5,072 nt of DNA from Solidesulfovibrio magneticus (GCA_002482565.1 DLGG01000212.1:1-5072); one strand, 5' to 3'. Positions 1-5,072 are shown, counted from the stretch's first letter. Made by a program: numbers and translations. The notes: generated from the letters alone by a model not told the origin.

Positions 1-144
1 GGGCTGGGCCGGAGGCGGCGGCGCGGTCTGGGTTTTGGGCGGCGGATCGGACAGGGAGCGTTCCTTGAGGGCCTGGGCCTGGGCGGCCGGGGCGGCGGCC
101 AGGAGGAGCGCGCCGGCCAGGACGGCGGCGGCGAGGCGTTTCAT
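1..144 (-). CDS. Secreted Pro-rich protein, N-terminal fragment
   Basis: Only the first 48 codons are in the window; the gene continues past the left edge. The start is MKRLAAAVLAGALLLAAAP, followed by AAQAQA. This is a classical Sec signal peptide: a short KR n-region, an Ala/Leu h-region of about 15 residues, and a likely signal peptidase I cut after the AQA around residues 22-25. The mature part begins LKERSLSD and turns into a Pro/Thr/Gln/Ala stretch (PPPKTQTAPPPP), which suggests an extended periplasmic linker. The ATG overlaps the TGA of the upstream SGNH hydrolase (ATGA, 141-144). A strong GGAGG (151-155) sits 6 nt before it, so translational coupling is likely. The family cannot be told from this fragment. 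The signal peptide call is solid; any role (envelope partner of the two upstream genes) is inferred from operon position. Confidence 0.66.
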   Translation of the reverse strand, partial: MKRLAAAVLAGALLLAAAPAAQAQALKERSLSDPPPKTQTAPPPPAQP

Positions 145-1226
145 TGGTGACCTCCGGGTTCGGGGGCGAGGTTGCAGGGGAGCCGGTCGCGGATATGGGG
201 CAGCATGGCGGCCACGATGCCTTCGCGTCCGGTGTCCGTATTGTGAACGCCGTCGGCGGTGTAGGCCGGGGCGGCGCGTCCGGTGAGGGAATCCCGCAGG
301 TTGACGAAGTAGGGCTTGCCGGCCAGCGCTTTCTCCAGGGCGGCGTAGACGGTGTTGAAGTTGCCGCGCACATGGGGAAACGTCTTGCGGCCAAGAATGA
401 GTTCCTGCTCCTTGGCGGCCACGGTCGCGTCGGCCGGCGGCGCGGTTTCAACCCAGTAGAGCGGCTGAAGAAAGAGCAGGAATTTCGCCCCGTAGCAGGC
501 CGAAAGACGTTCGGCGAAATCGTAGCGGCCAACGACCTGTTCAATGAACGTGGCCAGTTCCGGAGAGTTGGGGTCCAGCGGCGTGGCCGTGTACAGGAAT
601 TTTTGCAAAAGCTCGCGGGTGAACGAGGCGAAGTAGGCGGCGTTTAAGGGCTTCAAGATGCCCACGCCCGATTTGTAGTAGCTCTCGATGACGCCCTGGG
701 CGCGCTCCTTGCCTTCGTGGGCGTAGGGGTCTTTTTGCACGGCGAAGTAGTTGGCGTCGTTAGCCCCGTCGTAGAAAACCACGAGGTTGGGCCGGATGAT
801 GTATTCCAGGAACTGCTTTTGCAGGTATTTGATCTCCAAAAGCGAGTTGAAGGAATTGACGCCGAAGTTCATGCAGTTGAACGCGCAAGGCTTGTCGCGT
901 TCGTTTAAGGCCTTGGCCACCAGACTCGGAATGGAGCGCTCATAGGGCGCGGAGCTGGCCCGCATGGTGGAGCCGCCGAAAAACCAGATGGTGCGCGACA
1001 GTTCCGGGTGGTTGGGAACCACTTCGCAGTTGGCCGTGGGCCAGACGCCGTTTTCCATGAGAAACAGCGTGTAGGGGTCATAGACGGCCTTGGGGCCTTC
1101 GCGCAGGTTGCCGTAGATGATCCAGTTACTGGTGGTGATGACGGCAAAGGACAGCACCTCGACGGCCAGCACAGCGACAAGGAGCCATTTGACCGTCCGG
1201 CCGGCCAGGGAAAGGAAGCGTTTCAC
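141..1226 (-). CDS. Membrane-anchored SGNH/GDSL-family hydrolase
   Basis: This 361-residue protein has one N-terminal membrane segment (about residues 13-32, after a KR/R/K-rich start), which places the rest in the periplasm. The SGNH blocks are readable. Block I is FFGGSTMRAS, with candidate nucleophile Ser86. Block II is NFGVNS, with Gly122. Block III is YDGANDAN, with Asn156. The C-terminal DGVH supplies Asp325 and His328. FLQP (252-255) fits the strand before the catalytic C-terminal part in long family members. Known members are serine esterases or acetyl hydrolases acting on lipids, polysaccharides or peptidoglycan; the substrate here is unknown. Five Cys (67, 114, 118, 244, 351) could form periplasmic disulfides. 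The start is GTG with GAGGT (1235-1239) 8 nt upstream; no in-frame ATG fits better. It lies 30 bp after the AMIN-domain gene and overlaps the next start by 4 nt, so it is mid-operon. It could instead be an acetyltransferase-like SGNH protein; the hydrolase family call itself is firm. Confidence 0.92.
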   Translation of the reverse strand: MKRFLSLAGRTVKWLLVAVLAVEVLSFAVITTSNWIIYGNLREGPKAVYDPYTLFLMENGVWPTANCEVVPNHPELSRTIWFFGGSTMRASSAPYERSIPSLVAKALNERDKPCAFNCMNFGVNSFNSLLEIKYLQKQFLEYIIRPNLVVFYDGANDANYFAVQKDPYAHEGKERAQGVIESYYKSGVGILKPLNAAYFASFTRELLQKFLYTATPLDPNSPELATFIEQVVGRYDFAERLSACYGAKFLLFLQPLYWVETAPPADATVAAKEQELILGRKTFPHVRGNFNTVYAALEKALAGKPYFVNLRDSLTGRAAPAYTADGVHNTDTGREGIVAAMLPHIRDRLPCNLAPEPGGHQ

Positions 1227-1256
1227 GAAATCGGACCTCGGGCCATGAACATCGGC

Positions 1257-2345
1257 CTATTTGGGGATGCGCAAGGCCACGCCCTCGGGCACGCGTTCGG
1301 CCGTGGGCGCGCCGCGAAGGCGCGTGGTGGCGTCCGGGGCCATGTCGAGCACCACGCGGAACTTGTCGGGGTGCTTGCCCACCCGGATCTGCCGGATAAA
1401 CGCGTCGCCGGTGGAACTGGACAGCGGACCGTTGTAGTTCCAGGCCCCGTCGATATCCAGGACGAGCCGGGGCGGGTCGGTCATGAACATGCGCGAGAAA
1501 TTCGCCGGCGGCTTGTTGGTCTGGATGACCAGCACGTATTCGCCGGGTTTTTCCTCGGCGATCACCCGGATGACATTGCCGCCGCCGGCGACCGGCTTGG
1601 CGGCGGCCGGGGCGGCCGGCGCGACGGGCTTGGGCGCAGGATTGGCTTTGGCCTCGGCTTTGGCTTGTTCCGCCTTGGCCCTGGCTTCCGCCTTGGCCTG
1701 TTCGGCCTTGGCCTTGGCTTCAGCCTTGGCCTGCTCGGCCTTGGCCTTGGCTTCGGCCTTGGGATCGACCTTGGCCGGAGCCGGGTCGTGGCCCGGGGCC
1801 GGTGCGGCTTGGGGTTCGGGCAGGGCTTCGGCCTTGATGGCCTCGGCCGGGGTGGTGGCCACCGGCGCGGCCGGAACAGCCGGAACCGGCGCGGCGGGCT
1901 TGGCCTCGGCCTTGGGCGCGCCGGGTTTGCCGGTTTTGTTGCCGCCGGATTCGCCGGCCAGTTCCTCGAACATCTTTTCCAGGCTCTCGTCGCCGGCGAC
2001 TTGGGGCGGCGGGGTCTTGGCCGGAGGGGCGGCCGGAGCGGCCGGAACCGGCGTCGGCGTGGCCGGCGCGGGAGAGGCGACCGGGGGCGGCGTCGGCGCG
2101 GACACGGGCGCGGCGGCGTCGGCTGCCTGTTTGGCGATGGCCGCCGGCGGCGCGGTGATGGGCGGCGGACCGGCCGGAACTTCTGGCGCGGCGGCGGCCG
2201 GAGCCGGGGGAATGTCGGCCGGGGCGGGCTTTTCGCCGAGTCCGAAGAGATACGGCTTTTTCACAACAGCCAAGCCGAGCACCACGGTGACGGCCAGGGC
2301 CGCCGCCCCCGCGATGATCATCTTGTCGCCCCGAGTCAGAGCCAT
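1257..2345 (-). CDS. AMIN-domain membrane protein with TolA-like linker
   Basis: This 362-residue protein is built as an envelope tether. Residues 1-8 are cytoplasmic (MALTRGDK). A signal anchor spans about 9-28, followed by KK and no clear cleavage site. A Pro/Ala linker covers 38-116, then a short acidic segment DESLEKMFEELAG (119-131), more Pro/Ala linker, three 11-residue Lys/Ala/Glu/Gln repeats (196-228 plus a partial copy), another Ala/Pro spacer, and a C-terminal AMIN-like domain from about 257 to the end. The AMIN call rests on the pattern GEYVLVIQTNKP, MFMTDPPRLVLDIDGAW, IRQIRVGKHPDKFRVVLDM and a final GVALRIPK. AMIN domains are found in periplasmic amidases (AmiC) and secretins (PilQ), where they bind peptidoglycan or localise the protein. 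No amidase or secretin domain follows here, so this is probably a peptidoglycan-binding or scaffolding protein. The frame is open up to 2423, but the ATG at 2345 is chosen for its ribosome site and because the membrane segment follows directly. It is the first gene of the minus-strand operon. The exact role is not known. Confidence 0.92.
   Translation of the reverse strand: MALTRGDKMIIAGAAALAVTVVLGLAVVKKPYLFGLGEKPAPADIPPAPAAAAPEVPAGPPPITAPPAAIAKQAADAAAPVSAPTPPPVASPAPATPTPVPAAPAAPPAKTPPPQVAGDESLEKMFEELAGESGGNKTGKPGAPKAEAKPAAPVPAVPAAPVATTPAEAIKAEALPEPQAAPAPGHDPAPAKVDPKAEAKAKAEQAKAEAKAKAEQAKAEARAKAEQAKAEAKANPAPKPVAPAAPAAAKPVAGGGNVIRVIAEEKPGEYVLVIQTNKPPANFSRMFMTDPPRLVLDIDGAWNYNGPLSSSTGDAFIRQIRVGKHPDKFRVVLDMAPDATTRLRGAPTAERVPEGVALRIPK
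1647..1760 (-). repeat. 33-bp tandem repeat inside the AMIN gene
   Basis: Three in-frame 33-bp units (1760-1728, 1727-1695, 1694-1662) plus a 15-bp partial copy encode KAEAKAKAEQA, KAEAKAKAEQA, KAEARAKAEQA and KAEAK. The units differ at several third positions and in one Arg for Lys, so the tract is diverged at the DNA level but conserved as protein. This resembles the helical tether of TolA. Confidence 0.88.
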
Positions 2346-2350
2346 GGCTT

Positions 2351-2355
2351 CCCCC
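2351..2355 (-). promoter_or_regulatory. Ribosome binding site fixing the AMIN gene start
   Basis: On the minus strand AAAGGGGG is followed by AAGCC and the ATG at 2345, a purine tract with 5-nt spacing. The two in-frame upstream ATGs (2375 and 2366) lie inside an inverted repeat and have no purine tract before them. This supports a 362-residue rather than a longer protein. Confidence 0.6.
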
Positions 2356-2362
2356 TTTCGCG

Positions 2363-2377
2363 CCATGCAGGGCATGG
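2363..2377. repeat. Perfect 6-bp inverted repeat, operator or leader hairpin
   Basis: CCATGC, AGG, GCATGG forms a perfect dyad with a 3-bp spacer. It lies between the candidate minus-strand promoter and the ribosome binding site of the AMIN gene. It would therefore fold as a 6-bp hairpin in that mRNA leader, or act as a short protein-binding dyad. One such repeat can arise by chance. Confidence 0.4.
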
Positions 2378-2394
2378 ACGCGGTATCGGGCCGG

Positions 2395-2423
2395 ACGCTA
2401 CCCGAGGTTGCCGATTCCCTCAA
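2395..2423 (-). promoter_or_regulatory. Candidate sigma70 promoter for the AMIN-SGNH operon
   Basis: On the minus strand, TTGAGG (2423-2418, 4/6 to TTGACA) is followed by a 17-bp spacer and TAGCGT (2400-2395, 3/6 to TATAAT). Transcription would begin near 2388, leaving a leader of about 43 nt before the ATG at 2345. Spacing is ideal but the -10 is weak, so this is a best candidate only. Confidence 0.35.
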
Positions 2424-2449
2424 GAGGCAAGCAGGGCTGCGTGCCCGCG

Positions 2450-2478
2450 TTGACAGGCGACCCGTTTTCCGATTTCCC
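2450..2478 (+). promoter_or_regulatory. Possible promoter for the 80-residue gene and gdx
   Basis: A perfect -35 hexamer TTGACA is present at 2450-2455. At 17-bp spacing the -10 position reads TTTCCC (2473-2478), a poor match; neighbouring spacings are no better. If used, transcription would start near 2485, only about 14 nt before the ATG at 2499, enough for the AGGGAGGGGG ribosome site. It would need an activator or a relaxed -10. Confidence 0.25.
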
Positions 2479-2498
2479 TAGGCCAAAGGGAGGGGGCC

Positions 2499-2741
2499 AT
2501 GCCAAACAAGGTTCGCTCGGTGCGGGTGCCGTCGGAGATCGAGTCCATCGACCTCACGAGTCTGGTCAAGGAATGCGCCCGGCATCTGCGCGACCTGGAA
2601 TCCGCCTCGCTGCTGACGACCCAGGGCAACCCCGAAGCGGCCGAGGCCCTGCTGCGCGCCCGCCAAGCCGACCTCGGCCGCCGCGTCGGCCGCCTCGTCT
2701 GGGAAGCCGGCAAACGCGCCCAGGGGCGTCAGGGCGGGTGA
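2499..2741 (+). CDS. Small hypothetical protein, 80 residues
   Basis: I do not recognise this protein. It begins MPNKVRSVRVPSEIES, then has a mostly helical middle (LTSLVKECARHLRDLESASL, about 19-38). A short break TTQGNPE (40-46) is followed by a second basic helix (AAEALLRARQADLGRRVGRLVWEAGKRA, 47-74) and a Gly/Arg/Gln tail. There is no signal peptide or membrane segment, so it should be cytoplasmic; there is one Cys (26). The N-terminal strand-like KVRSVRVPSEI followed by helix faintly recalls ribbon-helix-helix regulators, but the usual turn signature is absent and I do not assign it. The start has a strong purine tract GGGAGGGGG (2488-2496) just upstream. It is the first plus-strand gene and ends 94 bp before the Gdx-type exporter, probably on the same transcript. 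Support for being real: good ribosome site, sensible codon use and no competing gene on either strand. Confidence 0.7.
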   Translation: MPNKVRSVRVPSEIESIDLTSLVKECARHLRDLESASLLTTQGNPEAAEALLRARQADLGRRVGRLVWEAGKRAQGRQGG

Positions 2742-2756
2742 AACGCAGCCCAGGCA

Positions 2757-2830
2757 GGTTCGCGGCGAAAACCAAGCCCGAGACCTCTGGACAATCCCAG
2801 ACGGGACGAGTATTGCCGCCGGCCCGGAGG
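2757..2830 (+). promoter_or_regulatory. Structured leader of the gdx gene, candidate RNA switch
   Basis: The 94-nt gap before the exporter can form competing structures. Hairpin 1: GG (2757-2758) plus TTCG (2759-2762) pair with CGAA (2766-2769) plus CC (2772-2773), leaving an AA bulge. State A: CCCG (2777-2780) pairs with CGGG (2802-2805), and UCUGG (2786-2790) with CCAGA (2797-2801), leaving the ribosome site GGAGG (2826-2830) free. State B: CCUCUGG (2784-2790) pairs with CCGGAGG (2824-2830) over 7 bp with one G-U, which buries the ribosome site. The two states cannot coexist. Exporters of this subtype are commonly under guanidine riboswitches, but I do not see the full consensus of a known class. 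Read by eye, without folding energies or alignment. Confidence 0.3.
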
Positions 2831-2835
2831 CACGC

Positions 2836-3165
2836 ATGACAACGAGCATGGCCTGGACCTATTTGATCATTGGCGGGTTGTTCGAGGCGGGCTGGCCCAT
2901 CGGGCTCAAAATGGCCGAGACGCCCGGGCGCGGACTGGCCGGCTGGCTCATCGCCACCCTGTGCATGGCCGCCAGCATGGCGCTATTGTATCTGGCCCAA
3001 CGCGAAATCTCCATCGGCACGGCCTACGCCGTCTGGACCGGCATCGGCGCGGCCGGAGCCTTTGCCTGCGGCCTGCTGCTTTACGGCGACCCGGCCACCT
3101 TGGGCCGCTTTGCCGGGGTGGGGCTCATCATTTCCGGCGTGATCGTGCTCAAGCTCGCCCATTAA
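2836..3165 (+). CDS. gdx: SMR-family guanidinium exporter (Gdx/SugE type)
   Basis: This 109-residue, four-helix small multidrug resistance protein is inner-membrane and works as a dual-topology dimer. Gdx members exchange guanidinium for protons, removing a nitrogen waste product. Membrane segments lie at about 7-25, 35-53, 62-82 and 90-107. The central acidic residue is Glu17 in GLFEAGWPIGLK. Trp20 three residues later marks the Gdx branch, where EmrE-type drug exporters have a Gly-Thr pair. GTAYAVWTGIGAAG (61-74) is the near-invariant third-helix motif with Tyr64 and Trp67, and the C-terminal VLKLAH with Lys106 is also Gdx-like. Length is normal (about 105-110). The ATG at 2836 has GGAGG 5 nt upstream, better than Met5. 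It follows the 80-residue gene by 94 bp, and that gap may fold into an RNA switch. Some Gdx-like proteins also export quaternary ammonium compounds, so substrate range is inferred from family. No intrinsic terminator is evident after the stop. Confidence 0.94.
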   Translation: MTTSMAWTYLIIGGLFEAGWPIGLKMAETPGRGLAGWLIATLCMAASMALLYLAQREISIGTAYAVWTGIGAAGAFACGLLLYGDPATLGRFAGVGLIISGVIVLKLAH

Positions 3166-3306
3166 ACCGGCCTATTATCGGACATTCCGCCGCGAACCGC
3201 CAAGACCGCAACGCCAGAGCACGTTACGCCGGGGCCCGGGCAAGACCATTTCGGTCACGTCCGCACCGTTGCCTCCCAGCGTCGCCTTCGGCGCCATGCC
3301 CGAGGT

Positions 3307-3321
3307 GAGGCGTTGCGCCTC
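3307..3321. repeat. Perfect 6-bp hairpin GAGGCG/CGCCTC
   Basis: The arms are separated by a 3-nt TTG loop. The following bases (CCGTTGATACCCCG) lack a T tract, so intrinsic termination is not supported, although a factor-dependent or processing role after gdx is possible. Confidence 0.3.
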
Positions 3322-3350
3322 CCGTTGATACCCCGTTTCAATAATGCCGT

Positions 3351-3374
3351 CGCGTTGCTGTCACGACGAACGCG
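3351..3374. repeat. Inverted repeat CGCGTT-N12-AACGCG, possible operator
   Basis: Two perfect 6-bp arms with a 12-bp spacer end 8 bp before the candidate -35 of the chemoreceptor promoter. The spacing would put the arm centres 18 bp apart on one DNA stretch, which could suit a dimeric regulator. No known operator consensus is recognised. Confidence 0.3.
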
Positions 3375-3382
3375 TGTTACAT

Positions 3383-3411
3383 TTGCCTTACTTGATCGTG
3401 TCGCCTATACG
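3383..3411 (+). promoter_or_regulatory. Candidate promoter of the chemoreceptor gene
   Basis: TTGCCT (3383-3388, 4/6) is followed by a 17-bp spacer and TATACG (3406-3411, 4/6). Transcription would begin near 3417, giving a leader of about 73 nt. The overlapping GCCTATAC (3403-3410) matches 6 of 8 positions of the flagellar sigma28 -10 GCCGATAA, but nothing like the sigma28 -35 (TAAA) is at the right distance. Sigma70 is the better reading. Confidence 0.42.
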
Positions 3412-3489
3412 TAATGACGCATCACGCATCCCACGCCCGAGTGATCGACGACAGGTGCGGCGAGCAGTTTATCCGCCAAGGAGTCAACC

Positions 3490-5072
3490 ATGCGCATCGG
3501 CATTACCCTCAAAATCATCGTCCTCGTCGTTTCCTCGGTCATCATCTCCAGTCTCGCCATTGTCGTGGCCGGTCGATTCGCCTTCGAAACCGGCTTTTCC
3601 AAGGAATACGACGACAACATCCAGGCCTTCCAGCGCGTGGGCGCGGACCGGCTGGAGTCGTTGCGCACCCAGTTTGCCCATCTGGCCCGGGGCCAGGCCG
3701 TGCGGCCAAACGTCATCGGCGGCGTGTCCGGCCCGGACAAGGCGCTGCTTTCGCGCCTGGGCCAGGATCTCGTGGGCGTGGGCCAGGCCGGATTCGTGGT
3801 CTTTACCGACACTGCCGGCACGGTGCTGGCCTCGGCCGGCGAGGCTAACGAGGCGACGGCGGCCCTCAAGGAACGGTTGGCCGACAATGCCGCCGGCCGC
3901 GAAACCCTCGGGTTCACGACGGTTTCGGGCAATCGCCTGCCGCTAGTGGCCACGGCCCCGGTGCGCAAGGACGGCGCGGTCATCGGCTGCGTGGCCGTCG
4001 GGGCCGATCTGGCCGCCAAAAACGCCCTGGTGGACGGTCTCAAGACCATGCTTGGCGTGGAAGCTACGCTCTTTTCCGGGCCGGTGCGCGTGTCGTCCAC
4101 CATCGCCAACGCCTCGGGCCGGGTCATCGGCACCTCCATCACCGACCAGGAGGTGGTCTCGGGCGTGCTTGGCCAGGGCAAGATCGTCATCAAACACCTG
4201 ACCCTTTTCGACAAGCCTTACATCGCCGCCTACTGGCCCCTGGCCGACGCCGCCGGCAAAACCATGGGCATCGCCTTTGTCGGCAAGGACATGGGGATGC
4301 TCACCGCCTCGCTGGCGGCGGTCAACCGCAACGCCGGCCTCAGCGCCCTGGTCGTGGTGCTGGCCCTTGGCCTCGTGGGCTATCTGGCTTCCAAAGCCTT
4401 TACCAAGCCGATCCTGGCCCTGGCCGCCTTTTCCGGGGCCGTTGCGACAGGAAGGCTTACCGAGACTTTAAGCGTGTCCAGCCGCGACGAGGTGGGCAAT
4501 CTGGCCGATTCGCTGCGGCGCATGGTGGGGACGCTTCGCGACAAGATCACCGAGGCCGAGGCGGCCACGGACACCGCCAGGCAGGAGTCCGAACGGGCCA
4601 GGGCGGCCATGGAAGCGGCCGAGGAAGCCCGCCGCCAGGGCGAGGCGGCCCGACGGGAAGGCATTCTGCACGCCGTGGCCCAACTGGGTTCGGTGGTTTC
4701 CGGCGTCACCGAGGCGGCCACGCGGCTGCGCGCCCAGATCGACCAGTCGCGCCAGGGGTCGGAGGTCCAGACGCGCCGGGTGGCCGAGACGGCCACGGCC
4801 ATGGAAGAGATGAACGCCACGGTGCTGGAAGTGGCCCAAAACGCCTCCCAGGCCGCCGGCACCACCGACGGGGCCAGGTCCCAGGCCGACCGGGGCGCGG
4901 GGATCGTCAGCGAGGCCATGGCCCGCATCGAGGCCGTGCGCGAGCAGGCGCTGACGCTCAAGGCCGACATGGGCAGCCTTGGCGAACAAGCGTCCTCCAT
5001 CGGGAATATCATCAGCGTCATCAACGACATCGCCGACCAGACCAATCTGCTGGCGCTCAATGCCGCCATCGA
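3490..5072 (+). CDS. Methyl-accepting chemotaxis protein, Cache-HAMP, 3' truncated
   Basis: The frame is open for 527 codons to the right edge with no stop in the window. A first membrane helix lies at 7-28. A periplasmic sensor (about 30-275) has two Cache-like modules: FVVFTDTAGTVLAS through APVRKDGAVIGCVAVGADL, and VEATLFSG through PYIAAYWPLADAAGKTMGIAFVGKD, which most resembles the Cache_3/Cache_2 type. A second helix spans about 282-301. HAMP follows at about 302-355, with Pro307 and the DEVG motif (333-336). Then comes an Ala/Glu/Arg-rich helical linker (352-395) and the cytoplasmic signalling domain from about 395, with TATAMEEMNATVLEVAQNAS (434-453) in the methylation-helix region. 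The last residues DIADQTNLLALNAAI are the conserved hairpin tip that contacts CheA and CheW. The return helix and any CheR-binding tail lie outside. The ATG has AAGGAG 6 nt upstream. The ligand is unknown; no classical amino-acid-binding motif is seen. It appears to have its own promoter and no chemotaxis neighbour here. Confidence 0.96.
   Translation, partial: MRIGITLKIIVLVVSSVIISSLAIVVAGRFAFETGFSKEYDDNIQAFQRVGADRLESLRTQFAHLARGQAVRPNVIGGVSGPDKALLSRLGQDLVGVGQAGFVVFTDTAGTVLASAGEANEATAALKERLADNAAGRETLGFTTVSGNRLPLVATAPVRKDGAVIGCVAVGADLAAKNALVDGLKTMLGVEATLFSGPVRVSSTIANASGRVIGTSITDQEVVSGVLGQGKIVIKHLTLFDKPYIAAYWPLADAAGKTMGIAFVGKDMGMLTASLAAVNRNAGLSALVVVLALGLVGYLASKAFTKPILALAAFSGAVATGRLTETLSVSSRDEVGNLADSLRRMVGTLRDKITEAEAATDTARQESERARAAMEAAEEARRQGEAARREGILHAVAQLGSVVSGVTEAATRLRAQIDQSRQGSEVQTRRVAETATAMEEMNATVLEVAQNASQAAGTTDGARSQADRGAGIVSEAMARIEAVREQALTLKADMGSLGEQASSIGNIISVINDIADQTNLLALNAAI

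Larger units (their letters stand above)
3166..3489. other. Intergenic region between gdx and the chemoreceptor
   Basis: I see no convincing gene on either strand in these 324 bp; open frames crossing it are Arg/Pro/Ala-rich continuations of frames that shadow the flanking genes. It holds a perfect hairpin GAGGCG-TTG-CGCCTC (3307-3321) without a T-run, so it is not a standard terminator. It also holds an inverted repeat at 3351-3374, a candidate promoter at 3383-3411 and a tandem ACGCATC repeat (3417-3430) at the expected transcription start. AAGGAG (3478-3483) lies 6 nt before the chemoreceptor ATG. The left half (3166-3300) shows nothing I can name. Confidence 0.6.

Noticed and set aside
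1008..2453. 481-codon plus-strand open frame, rich in Gly/Arg/Leu
   Set aside because: It lies antisense to the SGNH and AMIN genes; its GLGLGF runs are the mirror of the Lys/Ala/Glu repeat. GC-rich DNA keeps antisense frames open and no domain is seen.
1483..2481. 332-codon plus-strand open frame, Ala/Gly-rich
   Set aside because: Another antisense shadow of the AMIN gene with low-complexity composition; no ribosome site or fold signal.
2742..2835. Guanidine-I (ykkC) or guanidine-II riboswitch
   Set aside because: Fragments such as CCGAGA and GCCCGGAGG recall class I, but AGGGUUCCG and CUGGUCCGAGAG are absent and the order does not fit. No pair of ACGR-loop hairpins is present for class II.
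2478..2849. 123-codon minus-strand open frame across the 80-residue gene and gdx leader
   Set aside because: No good ribosome site, spans a region with plus-strand signals, and shows no recognisable motif.
3166..3340. Intrinsic terminator after gdx
   Set aside because: Hairpins exist (for example 3307-3321) but none is followed by a T-run.
3345..3359. Sigma54-like element TGCCGTC-GCG-TTGCT
   Set aside because: The -24 GG is not conserved and the spacing is one base short of the strict sigma54 geometry.
3405..4214. 269-codon minus-strand open frame
   Set aside because: Antisense to the chemoreceptor sensor region, which has clear domain structure. The reverse frame is Arg/Thr/Ser/Pro-rich without motifs.
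4380..5069. 229-codon minus-strand open frame
   Set aside because: Antisense to the HAMP and signalling domain of the chemoreceptor; composition is typical of a shadow frame.

Overview
The window is a high-GC (roughly two-thirds G+C), gene-dense bacterial chromosome segment. The chemoreceptor has the signalling-domain sequence style common in Desulfovibrio-type sulfate reducers. The short secreted and Pro/Ala-rich envelope proteins would also fit a Desulfovibrionaceae member such as Solidesulfovibrio. That assignment is inference from protein style, not from a marker gene.

Layout. The minus-strand half (1-2345) is one tight operon read right to left. It begins with a membrane-anchored, Pro/Ala-rich protein with a C-terminal AMIN domain (2345-1257). 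After 30 bp comes a membrane-anchored SGNH/GDSL-type hydrolase (1226-141, GTG start), which overlaps by ATGA the start of a secreted Pro-rich protein that runs off the left edge (144-1). Together they look like a cell-envelope module (peptidoglycan binding plus ester/acetyl hydrolysis), but the substrate cannot be read from the sequence. A 153-bp divergent intergenic region (2346-2498) carries weak sigma70-like elements in both directions and a perfect 6-bp dyad.

The plus-strand half starts with an unrecognised 80-residue protein (2499-2741). A 94-bp leader follows, then an SMR-family transporter of the Gdx/SugE guanidinium-exporter subtype (2836-3165). A 324-bp non-coding stretch (3166-3489) precedes a transmembrane methyl-accepting chemotaxis protein with a double-Cache-like sensor, HAMP and signalling domain. 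This receptor is cut by the right edge inside the conserved hairpin tip (3490->5072).

The most interesting signal is the 94-nt leader of the Gdx gene. Its segment CCUCUGG can pair either with a downstream CCAGA hairpin arm or with the Shine-Dalgarno region CCGGAGG, two mutually exclusive states. gdx genes are well-known riboswitch targets, yet I do not recognise guanidine class I, II or III in full here, so this may be an unrecognised or degenerate regulatory RNA. It could also be chance pairing in GC-rich sequence. The rest of the window is well explained by ordinary gene families.
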